A stretch of DNA of 64,000 bases from assembly GCF_947503795.1 (NCBI RefSeq), contig NZ_CANNEZ010000003.1, positions 1 to 64,000 on the forward strand, given 5' to 3'. Of this stretch, positions 47,132-55,176 are shown one piece after another; the stretch's first letter is position 1, and each line of letters begins with the position of its first letter. The notes below the pieces were generated by a model that worked only from the letters and a program-made list of their open reading frames with translations, searched no databases and was not told the DNA's origin. Both the position numbers and the translations under genes were made by a program. The DNA is from an uncultured Jannaschia sp. Its GTDB lineage: Bacteria; Pseudomonadota; Alphaproteobacteria; Rhodobacterales; Rhodobacteraceae.

Positions 47132-47563
47132 TCAGTTGATGGCGACGGTGCCGTCGGCCGAGGCGACGCCCGTGACGGTCGTGCGGGATGACAGGTTCAT
47201 CACCCGGACCGGCTCGCCCTCACCGGCGCGGCCCAGCGCCCGACCTTCGGATGTGATGGTCAGGCCGCTTCGCCGGAAGACGAGCACGACCAAGGTGTTG
47301 CGCGCGATGACGGTCGGGGCGCCGACATCGCGGATCCGGATCGGCCGACCGGGATAGAGGTTCACGCGCGCCTCGAGCCCGACGATGTCGCGCGGATCGC
47401 TGAAGCCTTCGGCGCTCGTCCCGTCGCCGAAGGCGAGGTCGGCCGCCTCGATCGGCGTGCCCGCCCGGATCGGCTTGATGACCATGACCGTCTGCGCGGC
47501 GGCCATCGCCGCGGGCAGGCCGAGTGCCAAGATCGCGGCGAGGAGGCCGGCGCGCGTCTTCAT
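47132..47563 (-). CDS. flgA: Flagellar P-ring assembly chaperone FlgA
   Basis: This 143-aa protein has a signal peptide (LLAAILALGLPAAMAAAQ) and a SAF domain with IRAGTPIEAADLAFGDG, ARVNLYPGRPIRIRDVGAP and the C-terminal GEPVRVMNLSSRTTVTG. It is shorter than E. coli FlgA (about 220 aa), lacking the first domain, as in other Rhodobacterales. FlgA escorts FlgI into the P-ring. The start overlaps flgG by four bases. Confidence 0.88.
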   Translation of the reverse strand: MKTRAGLLAAILALGLPAAMAAAQTVMVIKPIRAGTPIEAADLAFGDGTSAEGFSDPRDIVGLEARVNLYPGRPIRIRDVGAPTVIARNTLVVLVFRRSGLTITSEGRALGRAGEGEPVRVMNLSSRTTVTGVASADGTVAIN

Positions 47564-48345
47564 CGGATCTGCGTCGTCGCGCCGAGCATCTGGTCGGCGG
47601 CGGTGATGACCTTGGCGTTCATCTCGTAGCCGCGCTGCGCTTCGATCAGGTCGGTGATCTCGCGCACGGCATCGACCGAACTGTCCTCGAGATAGCCCTG
47701 CCGGAAGAACCCGAGCCCGTCCTCGCCCGGAAAGCCCACGAGCGGTGCGCCCGATGCGCCCGTCTCGGCATAGAGGTTCGATCCCAGCGCCTCGAGACCC
47801 TTCTCGTTGGCGAAGTTCACGAGGCTGAGCTGCCCGAGATTCTCGGGTTCGACCCGGTCGATGAAGTGGGCATAGATCTCGCCCTCGGGATTGATCGTGA
47901 TCGAGCGGGTGTCGTCGGGGATTGTCACGTCCGGCACCACCGGGTGGCCGTCCGACGTCACAAGCTGTCCTTCGCCCGTCCGCTTGAGCGCACCGTCGCG
48001 CGTATAGGCCGAGGCGCCGGAGGGCAGCGTGACCTCGAGATAGCCGCGCCCCTCGATCGCGACGTCCAGATCGCCGCCCGTGGCCCCCAGCCCGCCTTGC
48101 GCCACCTCCATGCTGACGGACGCCGCGCGGACGCCGAGGCCCAGTTGGACGCCGGTCGGCACAACCGCCCCGGTCGACGCCGAGATCGCTCCGGCGCGCG
48201 TGATCTGCTGGTACTGCAGATCCGCGAACTCGGCGCGACGGGCGTTGTAGCCCGTGGTGTTCATGTTCGCGAGGTTGTTCGAGATGACCTCGACACGCAT
48301 CTGCTGGGCGCTCATGCCCGTGGCGGCGATACTCAATGCACGCAT
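47560..48345 (-). CDS. flgG: Flagellar distal rod protein FlgG
   Basis: This 261-aa rod protein starts ALSIAATGMSAQQMRVEVIS, then NNLANMNTTGYNARRAEF, the conserved N-terminal rod helix. Toward the C-terminus it shows VEPENLGQLSLVNFANEKGL and the matching C-terminal helix QRGYEMNAKVITAADQMLG. Length is normal. It follows flgF and is overlapped by flgA. Confidence 0.96.
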   Translation of the reverse strand: MRALSIAATGMSAQQMRVEVISNNLANMNTTGYNARRAEFADLQYQQITRAGAISASTGAVVPTGVQLGLGVRAASVSMEVAQGGLGATGGDLDVAIEGRGYLEVTLPSGASAYTRDGALKRTGEGQLVTSDGHPVVPDVTIPDDTRSITINPEGEIYAHFIDRVEPENLGQLSLVNFANEKGLEALGSNLYAETGASGAPLVGFPGEDGLGFFRQGYLEDSSVDAVREITDLIEAQRGYEMNAKVITAADQMLGATTQIR

Positions 48346-48355
48346 GTTCGTCTCC

Positions 48356-49069
48356 TCATCTGTCCATCAGCCGCATGATCGAGCGCATGCGCTGATCCTC
48401 GCGATCCATGAATCCCTGTCCCATTTCGTAGGCGTTCTGCACCGCGATCATCCGGGCGATCTGCATCACCGGCGAGACGTTGGATGCCTCGAGAAAGCCC
48501 TGCTGGATCGACGGCGCCTCGACCGCGACATAGCCGTCCGCGACAAAGGTCGTGCCGGCGCCACGCCGCATCGCGTCGGGGGCGTCGGGGCGTACCACGC
48601 CGATCTGCGCCAAGGGCGCGCCGTCGGCAGAGAGCGTGCCGTCGCGGCCGACATGGATGTCCGATGTCCCCGGCGGCACGAAGACCGGCGCGCCGCCCGC
48701 ATCGAGGACCGGGTGCCCCTCGGGCGTGACGATGCCGCCATCGGCGGCCGCGACGAACGCGCCCGCGCGGGTGAGGTGCGGCGTGCCCCCGACATCGACG
48801 AGGAAATAGCCATCCCCCTCGATGGCGAGGTCCAGTGCCCCGCCCGTGCCTTCCAGCGCGCCCTGCTCGCGGCGGACATGGCGTCCGTCGGCCAGCGCGA
48901 AGGACACGGACGGCCCCCCGTCCGGGGCCTTCGTGACATGCTCGGAGAACACCAGGCCCTCGGCCCGGAACCCCGTCGTGGCGGCGTTCGCGATGTTCTG
49001 CGCGATGACATCCATCTCGCGGAGCAGCCCGACCTGGCGGCCTAGCGTCGTATAGATGCCATCGGCCAT
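48356..49069 (-). CDS. flgF: Flagellar proximal rod protein FlgF
   Basis: This 237-aa rod protein begins YTTLGRQVGLLREMDVIAQN, then IANAATTGFRAEGLVFSE, the FlgF-type N-terminal helix. It ends IARMIAVQNAYEMGQGFMDR with the matching helix. It is shorter than FlgG, as is normal for FlgF. It follows fliQ, sharing one base (TGATG), and precedes flgG by 10 bp. Confidence 0.93.
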   Translation of the reverse strand: MADGIYTTLGRQVGLLREMDVIAQNIANAATTGFRAEGLVFSEHVTKAPDGGPSVSFALADGRHVRREQGALEGTGGALDLAIEGDGYFLVDVGGTPHLTRAGAFVAAADGGIVTPEGHPVLDAGGAPVFVPPGTSDIHVGRDGTLSADGAPLAQIGVVRPDAPDAMRRGAGTTFVADGYVAVEAPSIQQGFLEASNVSPVMQIARMIAVQNAYEMGQGFMDREDQRMRSIMRLMDR

Positions 49070-49335
49070 CAGAAGCCCTCGATGATTGGCAGGAGCGTGT
49101 CGTGGAAATACCGGCCGAGCGTCAGGCTCATGAAGCTCATCGAGACCCAGAAGACGCCGAGGATCGCCGCCATCTTCGGCACGAAGGTCAGCGTCATCTC
49201 CTGCACCGAGGTCAGTGCTTGGAAGAGGCCGATCGCCAACCCGACCACCAGCGCCACGCCGAGCAGCGGCGCCGAGATCAAGACCGAGATCCAGAGCCCC
49301 TGGCGGAGCGTGTCGAAGAACAGAAGCTCCGACAT
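49069..49335 (-). CDS. fliQ: Flagellar type III export gate protein FliQ
   Basis: This 88-aa two-helix membrane protein has FDTLRQGLWISVLISAPLLG, ALVVGLAIGLFQALTSVQEM and TLTFVPKMAAILGVFWVSMS, which is the full FliQ signature. It forms the export gate with FliP and FliR. The start MSELLFF sits 2 bp after the fliE stop. Confidence 0.95.
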   Translation of the reverse strand: MSELLFFDTLRQGLWISVLISAPLLGVALVVGLAIGLFQALTSVQEMTLTFVPKMAAILGVFWVSMSFMSLTLGRYFHDTLLPIIEGF

Positions 49336-49337
49336 GG

Positions 49338-49613
49338 TCAGACCGGCATCCGGAGGATTTCCTGATACGCCTCGACCACCCGGTCGCGGATCGTGACCAC
49401 GGTGTCCACGGCCAGCTTGCTCTCGGCCATCGCGGTCACGAGCATATGGGGGTCTGCACCGGTCGTCATGGCCGCTTCGGCCTGCGCCTCGGCCGCGCGA
49501 AGGGCGTCGGCGAAGCCTTCGACTGCGCGCTGCGCCGCCGCGGCGCCTGGGGTCGGTCCGGGGTCGGTCCGGCCGGTCACGGCCAGACCTGTGAGGGTCG
49601 CGTTCAGGTCCAT
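49338..49613 (-). CDS. fliE: Flagellar hook-basal body complex protein FliE
   Basis: This 91-aa protein connects the rod to the MS ring. It has the family C-terminus DPHMLVTAMAESKLAVDTVV, then IRDRVVEAYQEILRMPV. Start MDLNATLTG was chosen over a longer Arg-rich reading, and it is preceded by GGAGG. It lies between flgC and fliQ in the rod operon. Confidence 0.92.
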   Translation of the reverse strand: MDLNATLTGLAVTGRTDPGPTPGAAAAQRAVEGFADALRAAEAQAEAAMTTGADPHMLVTAMAESKLAVDTVVTIRDRVVEAYQEILRMPV

Positions 49614-49644
49614 TCTGGGCCTCCATCTCGCTATGTTCGGGGCA

Positions 49645-50037
49645 TTATCGCTTGAGGATGTCCATGAGGCTGGTCGACATGCGTCGGACCTGCTCGAACA
49701 TCTTGAGGTTGGCCTCGTAGCTGCGCTGCGCCTCACGGGCATCGGCAAGCTCGGTCACGATCTCGACGTTCGAGCCGTCGTAGAACCCGTCCTCGCCCGC
49801 CATTGGGTGGGACGGATCGTGGACCCGTCGCGGCTCCGTCCGGTCGAGCCTGACGTCACCAGGCGCTACCATCCCCGAGCGGCGACCGTCCTGCACCATT
49901 TCGACGAAGTCGATGACCTTGCGGCGATAGCCGGGGGTGTCCGCGTTCGCCACGTTCTCGGAGATATGGCGCAGGCGCTGGCCCTGGCTGCGCATTCCCG
50001 AAGACAAGACCCTGAGAGCATCTGAGAATTCGGCCAT
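49645..50037 (-). CDS. flgC: Flagellar proximal rod protein FlgC
   Basis: This 130-aa rod protein has the N-terminal LSSGMRSQGQRLRHISENVA, then NADTPGYRRKVIDF. The C-terminal helix is EIVTELADAREAQRSYEANL, ending RRMSTSLMDILKR. Length is typical. It follows flgB by 5 bp. Confidence 0.95.
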   Translation of the reverse strand: MAEFSDALRVLSSGMRSQGQRLRHISENVANADTPGYRRKVIDFVEMVQDGRRSGMVAPGDVRLDRTEPRRVHDPSHPMAGEDGFYDGSNVEIVTELADAREAQRSYEANLKMFEQVRRMSTSLMDILKR

Positions 50038-50042
50038 CTCGC

Positions 50043-50423
50043 CTACCTCCGCCCGAGCGACGCGCGCATGATGTCGAGCGCCGTCCGGTAAACGGTGACC
50101 GCCCGGTCATGCGCCCGCCCGGCATCGATGCCGCGCAGGATCTGATCCTCCAGATCGACGCTGTTGCCGTTGGGGTCGGCGGGAACATCCGTCGTCTCGA
50201 AGCTATGGATGCCGGTCGGGCCATCCCCCAGATGGGCCGGGCGCGTCCGGCGAAGTGGCATGTCGCCCGCATCCGGCGCGAAGACCACCACGTCACGCGC
50301 CCGGAACCCGGGCGTGTCGGCATTCGCGACATTCACCGAAAGCGTGGCCTGCCGCGTGGCCGCGTGGCGGGCGGCATCGGCGGCCAGTCGCATGATACTC
50401 GGCATTTCGTTCACGGGGTTCAT
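50043..50423 (-). CDS. flgB: Flagellar proximal rod protein FlgB
   Basis: This 126-aa rod protein has ARHAATRQATLSVNVANADT, then PGFRARDVVVF, and a C-terminal DRAVTVYRTALDIMRASLG helix. It opens the leftward flgB-to-fliL2 operon. The start faces fliI across 54 bp that contain a half CtrA-like TTAA but no full site. Confidence 0.93.
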   Translation of the reverse strand: MNPVNEMPSIMRLAADAARHAATRQATLSVNVANADTPGFRARDVVVFAPDAGDMPLRRTRPAHLGDGPTGIHSFETTDVPADPNGNSVDLEDQILRGIDAGRAHDRAVTVYRTALDIMRASLGRR

Positions 50424-50477
50424 CCTCCGTCATCCGTGAAACGAAGCCTTAAGGGAGATTCCTTTAGAAACCGTTGC

Positions 50478-51824
50478 ATGGACCAGCAACTCACCACACC
50501 CGACCCCTTCGCGACCCTGCGGGCGCGCTTGCCTGGCATCCGTCCGACCCATGATGTCGGCCGCGTGCGGCGGATCGAGCCGACCGGCCTCGAGATCGAA
50601 GGTCTGTCGGACCGCGTCGGGCTGGGGGACGAGCTTCTGTTCGACGGCGGGGCCGGTGCGACTGACCGCGCCGAGGTCGTGCGAATCGCCGAAGGCACGC
50701 TGTGGGCCACGCCGCTGGGGCGGGTCGACGGACTGGGCATTGGGCACGCGGTCCGCGCGGGCGGGCGCCCCTCGATCGCGCCAACGCGGCAGTGGTTGGG
50801 CCGGGTGATCGACTCGGTCGGGCGCCCGCTCGACGGCCGCCCCCTCAGCAGCGGCAAGCCGATCGGCCTCTTGGCGCGACCGCCATCGGCCACCGATCGC
50901 CGCGGCATGGGGGACCGATTGACCACGGGATTCACCGTGCTCGATACGATGTTACCCATCGCGCGCGGCCAGCGGGTCGGTCTCTTCTCCGGGTCCGGCG
51001 TGGGTAAATCGACCATCCTCGGTCAGCTCGCGCGCGGGATGGATGCGGATGTCTGCGTTCTGGCGCTCGTCGGTGAGCGCGGGCGAGAGGTTGCGGACTT
51101 CGTGCGTCGCGTGCTCGGTCCGGAAGGGATGGCGCGGACCGTGGTTGTCGCCGCGACCTCGGACATGTCGGCAGGCCTGCGTCGCCGCTGCGCCGTGACG
51201 GCAATGGCCGTGGCCGAGCGGTTTCGCGATGATGGGCATCACGTTCTCTACCTCTGCGACAGCGTCACGCGCCTCGCCGAAGCCCATCGCGAGGTCGCCG
51301 TTGCGGCGGGTGAGCCGGCCAGCCTGCGCGGCTTTCCCGCCAGCCTGACGTCATTTCTGGCCGCGCTCTGCGAACGCGCGGGGCCGGGCATCGCCGGACA
51401 GGGTGATATCACGGCCGTCCTCTCCGTGCTCGTCGCGGGATCGGACATGGACGAGCCGATCGCAGATATTCTCAGGGGCCAGCTCGACGGCCATGTCGTC
51501 CTTTCGCGCGACATCGCGGAAGCCGGGCGATTTCCCGCCGTGGACATCCTGCGGTCCGTCTCGCGGAGCTTGCCCGGCGCGGCCAGCCCGTCCGAGAACG
51601 CCATCATCGCCGAAGTCCGGCGGGTGCTGGCCGTGCAGGACCGGACGGCGCTGATGGTCAGCTCAGGCCTTTACGAGAAGGGCTCCGACCCCGAGATCGA
51701 CCGCGCGATCGCCATCGTTCCGCGACTGAACGAGCTGTTCTCCACGGACGGATCGACGGACACGCAGGACGCATTTCGAAACTTGGCCGGCACGCTGGGC
51801 CTGACGCTGGCGGACGGGGGCTGA
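50478..51824 (+). CDS. fliI: Flagellum-specific export ATPase FliI
   Basis: This 448-aa F1-type ATPase powers flagellar protein export. It has Walker A GLFSGSGVGKST, Walker B in HHVLYLCDSVTRLAEAHREV and the FliI-family block SLTSFLAALCERAGPGI. AEAGRFPAVDILRSVSR is a further family signature. The start MDQQLTT fits the short alphaproteobacterial N-terminus. Its 3' end is followed by a small hairpin. Confidence 0.95.
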   Translation: MDQQLTTPDPFATLRARLPGIRPTHDVGRVRRIEPTGLEIEGLSDRVGLGDELLFDGGAGATDRAEVVRIAEGTLWATPLGRVDGLGIGHAVRAGGRPSIAPTRQWLGRVIDSVGRPLDGRPLSSGKPIGLLARPPSATDRRGMGDRLTTGFTVLDTMLPIARGQRVGLFSGSGVGKSTILGQLARGMDADVCVLALVGERGREVADFVRRVLGPEGMARTVVVAATSDMSAGLRRRCAVTAMAVAERFRDDGHHVLYLCDSVTRLAEAHREVAVAAGEPASLRGFPASLTSFLAALCERAGPGIAGQGDITAVLSVLVAGSDMDEPIADILRGQLDGHVVLSRDIAEAGRFPAVDILRSVSRSLPGAASPSENAIIAEVRRVLAVQDRTALMVSSGLYEKGSDPEIDRAIAIVPRLNELFSTDGSTDTQDAFRNLAGTLGLTLADGG

Positions 51825-51827
51825 TTC

Positions 51828-51840
51828 GCCCCGTGGGGGC
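51828..51840 (+). terminator. Small hairpin after fliI
   Basis: GCCCC-GTG-GGGGC lies a few bases past the fliI stop, in the 140-bp gap where fliI converges on the DUF1217 gene. There is no U-run, so the termination role is uncertain. The rest of the gap has no coding potential that I trust. Confidence 0.35.
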
Positions 51841-51964
51841 CTTGCCAGCATTGCTCCGCCTAAAGTCCCCTCCAATTCACCGCGAGCGTCATAGAGGCGA
51901 GTTTGGTCGGCGATGCCGATGCGGTTCATCCGCCATCCTCATGGGTATTCCTGCAATGGTGCGG

Positions 51965-52753
51965 TCAGAAGCCGCGCAGCAGCACGAGCGCGGGAGACGT
52001 GACTTGGGCGGCGTCGGTCGAGAGACCAGCCAGAGTGGTGAAGCGGTCCAGAACCTCGGCGAGTAGCGGTTCGGCCCCGAGGCGGGACAGGCTGGATGTC
52101 CCGAAGATCGCCTCGGCGCGGTCGGTGAACTCGGTGACCTGACGGTCGATCGGCAGCGTTCCGATCGAGGCCGGGAGCCCGAGAGCCACCTCCATCACCT
52201 CGCGGAGCGGAGGCGTGCCCATCAACGTGAACCATTTCGTCCGGGACGATCCCCCGCCGCCGGCAAGATCGGCCAGCTCGCGCGACGCATTCAGGGCAAG
52301 ACGCATATCGGGCGCCACGTCGCCGACCGCCACCTCGAACGTCCGCTCGCGATAGAGGGCCTCGATCCTGTCCGGAAAGCCCGCAAGCTGCGAGTTCGGC
52401 GTGGGGAAATCACCAAAGCCGAAGGCTCGGGCCATGGTGCGATACCGCCGGTCGGTCAGCTTGTTGGCCAGCGCATCTTCCTGGATCGTGCCCTCGCCCA
52501 ACACCCGGCGGATCAGGGCGCGGCTGCCGATCTCGTCCGACAGGCCGAACGCGCCGAGGGCCACGCGCAGCAATCGGTAATCCGAGACCAGCTCCTCCGC
52601 CGACTGGACGTCGCCGATCCGCGCGCGAAAGTAGTCGAGGTCGCGCGCGATGCCGGGCGACTGGTCATGGATCTCGCGCTGGCGCGGCATCGACTGCTGG
52701 AGCGCGCGCCAACCTGCGAGGCCGTTCCCGATGACCGCCGGCTGAAACGTCAC
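51965..52753 (-). CDS. DUF1217-family flagellar-locus protein
   Basis: This 262-aa protein has FRARIGDVQSAEELVSDYRL, then LRVALGAFGLSDEIGSRALI and GFGDFPTPNSQLAGFPDRIE, the DUF1217 signature. These genes are found beside flagellar genes in alphaproteobacteria, and their role is not established. The start is GTG overlapping the flbT stop (GTGA). It is last in the flaF-flbT-DUF1217 operon. Confidence 0.8.
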   Translation of the reverse strand: MTFQPAVIGNGLAGWRALQQSMPRQREIHDQSPGIARDLDYFRARIGDVQSAEELVSDYRLLRVALGAFGLSDEIGSRALIRRVLGEGTIQEDALANKLTDRRYRTMARAFGFGDFPTPNSQLAGFPDRIEALYRERTFEVAVGDVAPDMRLALNASRELADLAGGGGSSRTKWFTLMGTPPLREVMEVALGLPASIGTLPIDRQVTEFTDRAEAIFGTSSLSRLGAEPLLAEVLDRFTTLAGLSTDAAQVTSPALVLLRGF

Positions 52754-53154
52754 GCCGCGGTCGCCGCCAGGATCTGCGCCTCCCGGTTCTTGAGGTCACC
52801 GAGGCGACGGAGCGCCTGATAGTCCTGCCCCTGCAACAGATGCGTCGAGATTCGGTCGATCAACGCGCGATCCCCCGGCTCGACGAAGGCATGGCGCAGG
52901 GGGACCAAGGCGCGCAACGCATCAGTCCGCGTCTGTTCGATATCACACTCCCCGACGAGCATGATCTGCACGAGGTTGGCGAGCCGCGCGACGGGCGTCA
53001 CGGCCCGCGCGGGATCGACGGCGTCGCGCAGGCGCAGAAGCTGGGTATCCGGCGTCAGAAGGCGGAGGCGCGCGCCGCGACCCGCATTCTCGATCACCGC
53101 CCCGTTGACGACGATCCGGTCGCCGCTCGGCAGCTTGAGCATCAGGCCCGCCAT
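52750..53154 (-). CDS. flbT: Flagellin mRNA regulator FlbT
   Basis: This 134-aa protein begins LMLKLPSGDRIVVNGAVIEN, then has LRDAVDPARAVTPVARLANL and a C-terminal FlbT domain (LLQGQDYQALRRLGDLKNRE). In Caulobacter FlbT binds the flagellin mRNA leader and promotes its decay until the hook is finished. It lies one base from flaF and overlaps the DUF1217 gene. Confidence 0.92.
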   Translation of the reverse strand: MAGLMLKLPSGDRIVVNGAVIENAGRGARLRLLTPDTQLLRLRDAVDPARAVTPVARLANLVQIMLVGECDIEQTRTDALRALVPLRHAFVEPGDRALIDRISTHLLQGQDYQALRRLGDLKNREAQILAATAA

Positions 53155-53155
53155 G

Positions 53156-53530
53156 TCACAGGGCCCCCGCGGTCAGGCCGTTGGCCATCCGTTGGTTGAT
53201 CTCGATCAGGGGGGACACGCTGCCTTCGCCACGCAGGAGCGCGGTGGTCGTGCGATCCACGTAGCCCGCGAGGCCAAGCAGCGCGGCACGAAGATCCTCC
53301 GGCAGGGCGTTGGTGTCGTCCGCGCAGGCCGATGCTGCGGCCCGCCAGAGCCGGCGATTGTCGTGGAGCGCGCGGGCGCGGGCCGGGCCGGCGGTGGTCG
53401 GGTCGGCGTCGAAAGCACTTCTCAGGTGGCGCGTGACGCGCGCGAAGACCAGTGCCTCCGCCCGTCCGGGGTCGGTCAATTCGGTGGCCAGCGTCGCGTA
53501 GGCCATGTTCGCCGTCTGGGGATAGCCCAT
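53156..53530 (-). CDS. flaF: Flagellar biosynthesis regulator FlaF
   Basis: This 124-aa protein has the FlaF profile: ELTDPGRAEALVFARVTRHL, LHDNRRLWRAAASACADDTN, ALPEDLRAALLGLAGYVDRT and the C-terminal LIEINQRMANGL. FlaF and FlbT have opposite effects on flagellin synthesis in Caulobacter. It is 111 bp downstream of fliC. The start codon could also be the second Met, eight residues in, but no ribosome-binding site decides it. Confidence 0.9.
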   Translation of the reverse strand: MGYPQTANMAYATLATELTDPGRAEALVFARVTRHLRSAFDADPTTAGPARARALHDNRRLWRAAASACADDTNALPEDLRAALLGLAGYVDRTTTALLRGEGSVSPLIEINQRMANGLTAGAL

Positions 53531-53608
53531 CGGTTGATCTCACTTTCTGCGAGGGCCGCGGAGCGGCGGCCATGCGACGCGAAGCGCCGGTCATCGGAGG
53601 AGTTCGCC

Positions 53609-53626
53609 GCCCCGAAGGATCGGGAC
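53609..53626 (-). terminator. Hairpin downstream of fliC
   Basis: On the minus strand GTCCCGA-TCCT-TCGGGGC forms a 7-bp stem with one G-T pair, starting 16 bases past the fliC stop. A second GC stem (GGCCGC-N6-GCGGCC, 53554-53571) lies closer to flaF. There is no U-run. It probably ends or stabilises the flagellin message, letting fliC be expressed above flaF-flbT. Confidence 0.45.
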
Positions 53627-53641
53627 GGCGACGGCCGTTCG

Positions 53642-54907
53642 TCAGCGGAAGAGCGACAGGATCGACTGCGGCGCCTGGTTGGCGATCGAGAGCGACTGGA
53701 TCGCCAGCTGCTGCTGCACCTGCAGGGCCTGCAGGCGGGCCGAGGCCTCCTCCATGTTCGCATCCACCAGGCTGCCGATGCCGGATTTCAGCGAGTCGCT
53801 CAGCTTGCCGATGAAGTCCGACTGCGTCTCGATCCGCGACTGGACCGAACCGAAGGAGGCGGCGGCGTCGATCGAGGTCTGGATCATGCCTTCGATCTGG
53901 CTCAGCGCGGTGGCGGCACCGGATTCGGTGGAGACGTCCATCGTCTCGAGCTGGGCCAGACCACCGGTCCCCCGCTCCTGCGTGATCGTGACGCCGATGC
54001 CGGCGGCGCTGGTCTCGTTCGTGACGGTCAGGTTGGCCGCCGCGAGCGTCAGCGTGAAGTCGGTATCGTTGATACCTGCTTCAAGCAGACCGTTCTTCAG
54101 GCCCGCGAAGATTGCCGACTGATCGTCGCCCGCGCGAACGACATAGCTGCCCTCGACATCGCCGATCTTCAGCCGCATCACGTCGCCTTCGACGACACCG
54201 GCCAGGTTCGTGTCGACCACACCCGCATCGCTGCGCTTGAGCGCGACGGTTCCGTCGGCCGCACCCGCGGCGGTCAGGAACGCCGCGCCGAGCGTCACGA
54301 CGACGTCGTCATCGGCGCCCCCGTTCTCGGTCAGAACGGTCGCATCCGCCGCCGCCGCGGTGAGCGCATCGCCCGCTGTCGTCGATAGGTTGTTGGCGTC
54401 CACGCCGATATTGGAGATCGCCACGCCGCTGGACGACCGGTCGAGCGACGACAGGATATCGACACCGGTATTGCCGTCGGCATTGAAGCCGTCGGTGTCG
54501 CCATTCACCAGGTTGAGGCCGTTGAACTGCGCGGCGCCGACGACAGACTTGATCTGGCCGATGATCGCCTGAACCTCCTGATCCAGCTTGCCGCGATCGA
54601 CGTTCTCGCCCTGCGCGCCGACGATCTTGTCCTTCATCGACGTCAGGAGGTCGGTCACCGTCTCGGACGCGTTGCGGGCGACGGCGACAGTGGATTCGCC
54701 CAGCGCGAGGCTGGCCGACACGGCCTTGAAGCCCTGGACGTCGGATTCCATGACCTTCGAGATCGCCCAGACGGCGGCGTTGTCCTTGGCCGAAGCCACC
54801 GACTTGCCGGTCGAGATCTCGGCCTGTGTCATCGTCAGGTTCTTGTTGACGGATTGCAGGGTCTGGAGGGCGACCATCGCGCCGTTATTGGTCAGAATGC
54901 TGGACAT
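53642..54907 (-). CDS. fliC: Flagellin
   Basis: This 421-aa flagellin has conserved ends. The N-terminal D0/D1 is SSILTNNGAMVALQTLQSVN, then NKNLTMTQAEISTGKSVAS. The C-terminal D1/D0 has SQSDFIGKLSDSLKSGIGSL-type helices and ends QLAIQSLSIANQAPQSILSL. The middle is variable. There are no cysteines. AAAGGA is five bases before the start. It is the only flagellin gene in the window and is the likely target of FlbT and FlaF. Confidence 0.96.
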   Translation of the reverse strand: MSSILTNNGAMVALQTLQSVNKNLTMTQAEISTGKSVASAKDNAAVWAISKVMESDVQGFKAVSASLALGESTVAVARNASETVTDLLTSMKDKIVGAQGENVDRGKLDQEVQAIIGQIKSVVGAAQFNGLNLVNGDTDGFNADGNTGVDILSSLDRSSSGVAISNIGVDANNLSTTAGDALTAAAADATVLTENGGADDDVVVTLGAAFLTAAGAADGTVALKRSDAGVVDTNLAGVVEGDVMRLKIGDVEGSYVVRAGDDQSAIFAGLKNGLLEAGINDTDFTLTLAAANLTVTNETSAAGIGVTITQERGTGGLAQLETMDVSTESGAATALSQIEGMIQTSIDAAASFGSVQSRIETQSDFIGKLSDSLKSGIGSLVDANMEEASARLQALQVQQQLAIQSLSIANQAPQSILSLFR

Positions 54908-54927
54908 TTCAGTTCCTTTGAGGTGCG

Positions 54928-54940
54928 CCCGCTTCGCGGG
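54928..54940 (-). other. Hairpin in the flagellin 5' leader
   Basis: CCCGC-TTC-GCGGG forms a 5-bp stem in the leader, ending about 8 bases before the fliC Shine-Dalgarno. FlbT acts on the flagellin leader in Caulobacter, so a structured leader at this place is a plausible target. Stem size is small. Confidence 0.35.
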
Positions 54941-55049
54941 CAGAAGGCCCACGGGATGTGGGCGGATCGAACATTCTGTCCCTGGATGCGATCCGTCCGG
55001 ACCGCGCCGTTTCGCCGTTCTGGGCCCGATCTTGCTAGCCGCCGCCCCG

Positions 55050-55064
55050 CTAACGGGCCCTTAA
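55050..55064 (-). promoter_or_regulatory. CtrA-like site upstream of fliC
   Basis: On the minus strand TTAAGGGCCCGTTAG matches TTAA-N7-TTAA at seven of eight positions. It is 143 bases before the fliC start, leaving a leader of roughly 115 bases if it overlaps a -35. It has the same form (TTAA-N7-TTAG) as the site between fliF and fliL. A conventional sigma-28 promoter was not evident. Confidence 0.55.
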
Positions 55065-55176
55065 TGAAACCGGGGCAATTCTGAGACCTTCGTCTCGCAT
55101 TCGATCCAAATCGGGACGACTTGCGACGACCGTCACAGCGCTTGCACGCCTCCCGCGTCCGATGGACAAGCGGGGC

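Noticed and set aside
50451-50467. TTAA half-site between flgB and fliI as a CtrA box
   Set aside because: The second half is not at the N7 spacing.
51833-52066. Open frame in the gap after fliI
   Set aside because: It runs antisense into the DUF1217 gene and has no ribosome-binding site.
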